Shown piece after piece: positions 59,136 to 64,000 of a stretch of 64,000 bases of DNA (position 1 is its first letter; each line of letters opens with the position of its first letter). The translations under genes and the position numbers were made by a program. Below the pieces are notes generated by a model. It saw only the letters and a program-made list of their open reading frames with translations, made no database searches and was not told the DNA's origin. The DNA is from JACVRW01 sp963814095 (lineage in GTDB: Bacteria; Actinomycetota; Thermoleophilia; Solirubrobacterales; Thermoleophilaceae). The DNA lies in contig CAWFBT010000006.1 in assembly GCA_963814095.1 (NCBI GenBank), forward strand, positions 62,001 to 126,000, given 5' to 3'.

Positions 59136-59558
59136 ATGTACCAGTTCAGTCGCTCGCTCTACCGCCAGTTGGCGGCCGACGTCGTCCCTGGCAGGGGAGA
59201 GGACGCGGCCATCACGCGACAGCACTTCCTGCGGGCGTGCGAGGTATCGATGGAGCGCCTGGCGCTCGACCGGCACTACTTCGCAAAGCCCGTGAAGACG
59301 CTGTTCAACGACGTGCGTCACTTCTTTCCGATGACCGAGCAGCTGCGCGTCTACCGCCTCTGCCGTGAGCACATGACGGCGGCCACGGAGTTCGTCGACA
59401 GCCGGCTTCGGACGGGTGTGACCTTCGACGGCAGCCCGGCGTGCTGTCACGCGAGTACACGCCGCGGCAGCCCCTGCCAGCGGGTGCCGCTGCCGGGCAG
59501 GAAGTACTGCCCGTCGCACAAGCACCTCGAGGACGTCGTGGCGCTGGCAGCCGCCTGA
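59136..59558 (+). CDS. hypothetical protein with C-terminal Cys/His cluster
   Basis: 140 residues. The first ~95 are helical (R-Q-H-F-L-R-A-C-E-V-S-M-E-R-L, V-K-T-L-F-N-D-V-R-H-F-F-P). The end has C-C-H-A-S-T-R-R-G-S-P-C-Q-R and Y-C-P-S-H-K-H, a CxH-C-CxxH pattern that resembles a small zinc site. ATG 59136 has GGAGG 4 nt upstream. It stands alone before the hydantoinase operon. No family recognised. Confidence 0.65.
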   Translation: MYQFSRSLYRQLAADVVPGRGEDAAITRQHFLRACEVSMERLALDRHYFAKPVKTLFNDVRHFFPMTEQLRVYRLCREHMTAATEFVDSRLRTGVTFDGSPACCHASTRRGSPCQRVPLPGRKYCPSHKHLEDVVALAAA

Positions 59559-59564
59559 AACACA

Positions 59565-59570
59565 TAGCGT
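59565..59570 (+). promoter_or_regulatory. -10 element of hyuA
   Basis: TAGCGT ends 10 nt before ATG 59581; no clear Shine-Dalgarno (CCCCGAG). Confidence 0.35.
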
Positions 59571-59580
59571 CCACCCCGAG

Positions 59581-61536
59581 ATGATCCTCGGGGTGGACGT
59601 GGGCGGCACCTTCACCGATGCCGTCTTTCTGACGGACGAGCGCGCTGTCACGGGCAAGGCGCCCACCACGCCGAGCGACCAGTCCGAGGGGGTCGCGAAC
59701 GCCGTGCGCCAGGCACTCGAGGCTGCCGGCGCCGAGCCCGGCGACGTCGAGCGTTTCGTCCACGGCATGACCGTCGGCACGAACGCCCTGCTCGAGGGCA
59801 AGGTGGCGAAGACCGCGCTGCTCGCCACCGAGGGCTTCGTCGACCTGGAGGAGCTCGGCCGCCAGGCGCGCCCGGATCTCTACCGCCTGTGCGCCGGCCA
59901 CCCGCCGCCGCTCGTGCCCGCCGAGCTGCGCGTGCCCGTGCCCGAGCGCTGCGGCCCGGAGGGCGTGCTGCGCGAGCTCGAGGAGGACGAGCTGCGCGAG
60001 GCGCTCGCCGAACTCGACGTGGAGTCCGTCGCCGTCTGCCTGCTGTGGGGCTTCCGCCACCCCGAGCACGAGCAGCGCGCGGCGGACCTGGCCGGCGAAG
60101 CGCTGCCCGACGCGCACGTCTCCACCTCGCACGAGACCGCCGGCGTCTTCCGCGAGTACGAGCGCTGCGCCACCACGATCGTCGACGCCGCGCTCTCCCC
60201 CCTTCTGCGCGGCTATCTCGAGCGGCTCGCGGAGCGCGCCCAGGACGAGGGGCTCCCCGTGCCCGAGATCATGCTGTCGAGCGGCGGCATCGCCGACTCG
60301 GCCACAGCCGCGCGGCACGGCTCCTGGACGGTGCTCTCCGGGCCCGCCGGCGGCGCCGTCGGGGCCGCGGCGATGTCGAAACAGGCCGGCGCCGGCGACG
60401 TCGTCGGGCTCGACATGGGCGGCACCTCCTGCGACGTGTCGGTCGCGCTGGACGGCCGGGTCGAGGTGCGGGGCGGTCGCGAGGTCGGCGGCCGCGCGCT
60501 CGCGCTGCCGATGGTCGACGTGCACACGGTCGGCGCCGGTGGCGGCTCGATCGCCTGGCGCGACCCCGGCGGGGCGCTGCGCGTGGGCCCGCAGTCCGCG
60601 GGCGCCGACCCCGGCCCCGCCTGTTACGGGCGCGGCGGCGAGGAGCCGACGGTCACGGACGCGAACCTGCTGCTCGGCTACCTCGACCCGGGCTCGCCGC
60701 TCGCGGGTGACGTCGAGCTCGATCGCGAGGCGGCGGAGCGCGTCGTCGGCAAGCTCGGCGATGAGCTCGGGCTCTCGCTCGAGGAGACGGCGGCCGGGAT
60801 CACCCGCGTGGCGAACACGGAGATGGCACAGGCCGTACGCGTCGTGACGGTCGAGCGCGGCGTCGACCCGCGTGACCTCGCGATGGTCGCCTTCGGCGGC
60901 GCCGGCCCGCTGCACGCCGCCGCGATCGCCGAGGAGCTCGGGATGACGCGCGTGGTCGCGCCGGTCGCCTCGGGCGTCCTGTCTGCGCTCGGCCTGGTGG
61001 TCTCGGAGCGCCGCCGCGACGTCGTCGAGAGCGTGCTGCTCTCGGGCGACGAGCTCACGCGCGCGAGCGTCGCCGAGATCGTCGCGCGGCTCGGCGAGCG
61101 CGGCCGCGAGGAGCTGGACGCGCCCGACGCCGAGCTGCGCGCCACCTACGAGCTGCGCTACGCGGGCCAAGCCTTCGAGCTGGCGATCGAGGGCGAGCCC
61201 GAGCCCGACCCGGATGAGCTGCGCCGCGACTTCGACGCTGCCCACGCCGAGCGCTACGGCTACGACGACCCCGACGCCGCGCTCGAGCTCGTGACCGTGC
61301 GCGTGACCGCCGCCCTGCCGGGCACCGACCTGCACGAGACCGAGCCCGAGGACGCCGAGGAGCGCGGCACCCGCGAGCTGCGCTTTGGCGACGACGTGGT
61401 CGAGGCGCAGGTGCTCGGCCCGGGCCGCGCCGAGGTCGAGGGCCCGGCGATCTTCGAGCTGCCCGGCGCCACGCTCGTGGTGCCGCCGGGCTGGCAGGCC
61501 GAGAGCGGAGGCGATGCCGTGGTGATGGAGAAATGA
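59581..61536 (+). CDS. hyuA: hydantoinase/oxoprolinase subunit A (HyuA)
   Basis: 651 residues with an ASKHA ATP-binding N-terminus (L-G-V-D-V-G-G-T-F-T-D-A-V), G-T-N-A-L-L-E-G-K, L-D-M-G-G-T-S-C-D-V-S and G-P-A-G-G-A-V-G-A. Together with HyuB it opens hydantoins, 5-oxoproline or related lactams with ATP. The substrate cannot be fixed from the sequence. The stop overlaps hyuB by 4 nt (ATGA). Confidence 0.93.
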   Translation: MILGVDVGGTFTDAVFLTDERAVTGKAPTTPSDQSEGVANAVRQALEAAGAEPGDVERFVHGMTVGTNALLEGKVAKTALLATEGFVDLEELGRQARPDLYRLCAGHPPPLVPAELRVPVPERCGPEGVLRELEEDELREALAELDVESVAVCLLWGFRHPEHEQRAADLAGEALPDAHVSTSHETAGVFREYERCATTIVDAALSPLLRGYLERLAERAQDEGLPVPEIMLSSGGIADSATAARHGSWTVLSGPAGGAVGAAAMSKQAGAGDVVGLDMGGTSCDVSVALDGRVEVRGGREVGGRALALPMVDVHTVGAGGGSIAWRDPGGALRVGPQSAGADPGPACYGRGGEEPTVTDANLLLGYLDPGSPLAGDVELDREAAERVVGKLGDELGLSLEETAAGITRVANTEMAQAVRVVTVERGVDPRDLAMVAFGGAGPLHAAAIAEELGMTRVVAPVASGVLSALGLVVSERRRDVVESVLLSGDELTRASVAEIVARLGERGREELDAPDAELRATYELRYAGQAFELAIEGEPEPDPDELRRDFDAAHAERYGYDDPDAALELVTVRVTAALPGTDLHETEPEDAEERGTRELRFGDDVVEAQVLGPGRAEVEGPAIFELPGATLVVPPGWQAESGGDAVVMEK

Positions 61537-63035
61537 GCCTCGACCCGATCACGCTGCAGGTGATGGTCGGCGCGCTGCGCGCGGCCTGCGACGAGATGGG
61601 CGTCGTGCTGGTGCGCTCGGCCCACTCGGCGAACATCAAGGAGCGCCGTGACGCCTCCACCGGCCTGTTCGACGCCGAGGGCCAGATGGTCATGCAGGCC
61701 GAGCACATCCCCGTGCACCTCGGAGCGATGCCCGCCTCTGTCGAGGCCGTGCTGGGCGAGGAGCACTCGCCCGGCGACGCCTGGATCCTGAACGATCCCT
61801 ACCGCGGCGGCACCCACCTGCCGGACATCACGGTGGTGTCGCCGCTGTTCGTGAACGACGAGCTGGCCGGGTTCGCCGCCAGCCGGGCACACCACGCGGA
61901 CGTGGGCAGCGCGGTGCCGGGCAGCCTCCCGGTCGACTCGCGCACGCTCGAGGACGAGGGCGTCGTGATCTCCCCCACGCGGCTCGCGCGTGAGGGCGAG
62001 CTCGATCGCGAGCTGCTCGAGGAGCTGACCTCGCAGATGCGCGGGCCGCGCCAGCGCGAGGCCGACCTGCGCGCCCAGCTCGCCGCCAACCGCTCCGGGG
62101 GCGAGCGGCTCGCCGCCCTCGCTGAGCGGCACGGGCTCGACACGCTACGGGCGGCGATGAGCGAGACGCTCGACTACGCCGAGCGGCGCACACGCGCGCG
62201 CATCGAGGAGCTCGAGGACGGCGAGCGCGAGGCGACCGACGTGCTGGAGGCGCCCGACGAGGACCTCGAGCTGCACGTCCGGGCGACCGTGAAGGGCGAC
62301 GAGCTCGAGCTCGACTTCTCCGGCAGCGCCGACCAGTACGACGGCAACCTCAACTGCCCGCTCGCCGTGACGCTTTCCGCCTCCTACTTCGCACTACGCG
62401 TCCTGACCGACCCGGACGTGCCGCCCTGCGCGGGTGCCTACCGGCCGCTGAGCGTGACTGTCCCGGAGGGCTCGGTGCTGAACGCCCGCCCGCCCGCCGC
62501 GGTGGTGGCCGGCAACACGGAGACCTCGTCGCGCGTCGCCGACCTGGTGCTGAAGGCGTTCGGCCGGGCACTCGGCCAGGGCACGATGAACAACGTCGCG
62601 CTCGGCAACGACGACTTCACCTACTACGAGACACTCGGCGGCGGCCAGGGCGCCTGCCCCGACGCCGACGGGCCGAGCGCCGTGCACGTCGCGATGTCGA
62701 ACACGCTCAACACGCCCGTCGAGGCGCTCGAGCTCGAGTTCCCGCTGCGGGCCATCGAGTACGCGGTGCGCCGCGGCTCGGGCGGGGCGGGCCGGCAGCA
62801 CGGCGGAGACGGGGTGATCCGGGAGCTCGAGGCGCTCGAGGAGATGAACTACTCGCTGGCAACCGAGCGGCGCCGGCACGCGCCTCCGGGTGCCGATGGT
62901 GGCGAATCCGGGGCTCCCGGTAGGAACGAGCTCAACGGGGAAGAGCTGCCGCCAAAGGCGTCGGGCACGCTCCGCTCCGGTGATCGCTTGCGAATCGAGA
63001 CCCCGGGAGGTGGGGGATTTGGCCGACCGTCCTGA
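61533..63035 (+). CDS. hyuB: hydantoinase/oxoprolinase subunit B (HyuB)
   Basis: 500 residues: D-P-I-T-L-Q-V-M, I-K-E-R-R-D-A-S-T-G-L-F-D, N-D-P-Y-R-G-G-T-H-L-P-D-I-T, and C-terminal R-G-G-S-G-type sequence R-R-G-S-G-G-A-G-R-Q-H-G-G-D-G. This is the lactam-hydrolysing partner of HyuA. It is complete and slightly shorter than the usual 510-560. It ends E-T-P-G-G-G-G-F-G. Its 3' end overlaps the next gene by about 17 nt. Confidence 0.93.
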   Translation: MSLDPITLQVMVGALRAACDEMGVVLVRSAHSANIKERRDASTGLFDAEGQMVMQAEHIPVHLGAMPASVEAVLGEEHSPGDAWILNDPYRGGTHLPDITVVSPLFVNDELAGFAASRAHHADVGSAVPGSLPVDSRTLEDEGVVISPTRLAREGELDRELLEELTSQMRGPRQREADLRAQLAANRSGGERLAALAERHGLDTLRAAMSETLDYAERRTRARIEELEDGEREATDVLEAPDEDLELHVRATVKGDELELDFSGSADQYDGNLNCPLAVTLSASYFALRVLTDPDVPPCAGAYRPLSVTVPEGSVLNARPPAAVVAGNTETSSRVADLVLKAFGRALGQGTMNNVALGNDDFTYYETLGGGQGACPDADGPSAVHVAMSNTLNTPVEALELEFPLRAIEYAVRRGSGGAGRQHGGDGVIRELEALEEMNYSLATERRRHAPPGADGGESGAPGRNELNGEELPPKASGTLRSGDRLRIETPGGGGFGRPS

Positions 63036-63897
63036 CAAAGTCGCGTTCTTCGGACTCGGAATCATGGGCGGGCCGATGGCCGCGAACCTCGCCCGGGCGG
63101 GCTTCGACGTGTCGGTCTGGACCCACACGCAGGGCAAGGCCGAGCGCTTCGCCGGCGAGCACGGGGTGCGGGCGGGCGCGACTCCCGCGGAGACGGCCGC
63201 GGATGCCGACGCGCTGATCTCGATCCTGCCCGACGCGCCCGAGGTGGAGGCGGTCCTGTTCGGCGATGACGGCGCCGCGGCCGCACTCACGCCTGGCGCG
63301 CTCGTCGTCGACATGTCGACGATCGCGCCGAGCGCCTCGGTCCGGATCGCCGAGCGGCTCGAGGGCGATGGCTTCGGCTTCCTCGAGGCGCCCGTGTCCG
63401 GGTCGCGCCCCAAGGCCGAGGACGGCACGCTCACGATCATGGCCGGCGGCCGCGAGGCGGCCTTCGCACGCGCCGCGCCGCTCTTCGACGTGCTGGGCGA
63501 GCGCATCGTGCACGTCGGCCCGCAGGGGCACGCGCAGCTCGCGAAGCTGCTGACGAACGTGATGGGCGCGGTCAACGCCGCCGCGCTGGCGGAGGCGGTC
63601 GTGACCGTGCGCGCGGCCGGCATCGACCCGGATGCCTTCCTCGAGGTGGCCGCGGGCAGCGCGGGCAACTCGGCGATGGTCACCCTGAAGGGACCACCGA
63701 TGTTCGAGGAGCGCTTCGAGCCGCCGCTCTTCAAGCTCGAGCACATGCTGAAGGACATCCGCCACGCCATCGCGGAGGCGAAGGCGCTCGGCGTCGAGCT
63801 GCGGCTCGGGGCGCTCGCCGAAGCCCTCTACGCGAAGGCCGCTGAGGAGGGCCACGGCGAGGAGGACTTCGCGGCGGTGCTGAAAGCCGTCGATTAG
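63019..63897 (+). CDS. beta-hydroxyacid dehydrogenase (3-hydroxyisobutyrate dehydrogenase-like)
   Basis: 292 residues. NAD(P)-binding F-F-G-L-G-I-M-G-G-P-M-A; D-M-S-T-I-A-P-S-A-S; F-L-E-A-P-V-S-G-S-R-P-K-A-E-D-G-T-L; and the catalytic lysine region A-K-L-L-T-N-V-M-G. Members reduce or oxidise small hydroxyacids. TTG 63019 has GGGAGG 8 nt upstream and gives the shortest complete protein; GTG 63010 is possible. It closes the hyuA-hyuB operon and may process the ring-opened product. Confidence 0.85.
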   Translation: MADRPDKVAFFGLGIMGGPMAANLARAGFDVSVWTHTQGKAERFAGEHGVRAGATPAETAADADALISILPDAPEVEAVLFGDDGAAAALTPGALVVDMSTIAPSASVRIAERLEGDGFGFLEAPVSGSRPKAEDGTLTIMAGGREAAFARAAPLFDVLGERIVHVGPQGHAQLAKLLTNVMGAVNAAALAEAVVTVRAAGIDPDAFLEVAAGSAGNSAMVTLKGPPMFEERFEPPLFKLEHMLKDIRHAIAEAKALGVELRLGALAEALYAKAAEEGHGEEDFAAVLKAVD

Positions 63898-64000
63898 CGT
63901 CGGCAAACGTGGCATTCGCCACGAAATTTCCCTTGCGTATGCGGTTTTGATTCGCAACAATGGCCGCCTCGCGTCCCAACAGAAATCGGCTTCAGAACGC
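63898..64000. other. region after the last gene
   Basis: CGTGGC-attc-GCCACG at 63908-63923 is a 6-bp hairpin that may terminate the hyu operon. An ATG at 63960 opens a frame to the window edge (M-A-A-S-R-P-N-R-N-R) without a ribosome site, so I do not call a gene. Confidence 0.35.

Noticed and set aside
63960..64000. Start of a gene at the right edge
   Set aside because: An ATG with 13 open codons but no ribosome site and no -10 element; too short to support.

Overview
The window is chromosomal DNA of a very GC-rich bacterium, and every recognisable gene is of ordinary bacterial housekeeping or envelope type. The combination of rplM-rpsI-glmM in an actinobacterial order, a GuaB3-type IMP dehydrogenase, a caa3 oxidase of the A2 subtype, many GTG/TTG starts and many 1-4 nt stop/start overlaps points to Actinomycetota. 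A deep-branching group such as Thermoleophilia (Solirubrobacterales/Gaiellales) is my best guess; this is inference from gene content, not a database match. No tRNA, rRNA, IS element, prophage or CRISPR array was seen.

Layout. 1-3568: a partial secreted protein, a zinc endopeptidase, an unknown protein and a sodium:solute symporter with a small membrane partner. 3641-10254: respiratory locus with a subunit IV-like protein, an AraC-type regulator, ctaC (subunit II fused to cytochrome c, carrying an apparent frameshift), ctaD, a duplicated stress-protein-like gene, ctaE, two 36-residue membrane microproteins and an inositol-phosphatase gene. 10241-11582: a junction where a GH3 glucosidase fragment and a ROK regulator fragment lie back to back, both without their 5' parts. 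11564-16399: diheme cytochrome c, small proteins, STAS, infA with a cold-shock gene, crotonase and HIT. 16520-26774: one tightly coupled leftward series rplM-rpsI-glmM-glmS-acpS-nnr-CBS-alr-cca-corA, joining ribosomal proteins to peptidoglycan-precursor synthesis. 26844-28303: a promoter and a ydaO-type c-di-AMP riboswitch in front of an M23 peptidase. 28348-35167: cupin, Moco oxidoreductase with a flavin reductase, phosphodiester glycosidase (frameshifted), GH1 glucosidase with its regulator and two perfect operators, and a serine hydrolase. 35372-42669: guaB3-guaA, LysM-carboxypeptidase-PfkB, pyrF and HU. 42832-49851: TldD/TldE, a tandem hairpin array, CDF transporter, rdgB-rph-murI. 49943-51214: a putative FxLD-type RiPP precursor, an isochorismatase-fold enzyme and a Flp pilin. 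51354-55151: asnB (frameshifted), glycosyltransferase, coiled-coil protein and SPOR protein. 55136-63897: HDAC-like deacetylase, nadB, flavin reductase, R2lox-like oxidase, an unknown Cys/His protein and hyuA-hyuB plus a beta-hydroxyacid dehydrogenase.

Several themes run across the window. Many first genes lack a Shine-Dalgarno sequence but have a TANNNT hexamer 6-11 nt before the start codon, which suggests frequent leaderless transcription. Within operons, coupling is by ATGA, GTGA or TGATG overlaps. Three genes are interrupted by a net +1 frame change; base-calling error is the simplest explanation, but it needs checking. The observations most worth follow-up are the orphan RiPP precursor (49943-50110), the acidic extension on ribosomal protein S9, the GH3/ROK deletion scar, the operator pair at 33954-34003, the 44-bp hairpin array at 46317 and the c-di-AMP riboswitch.
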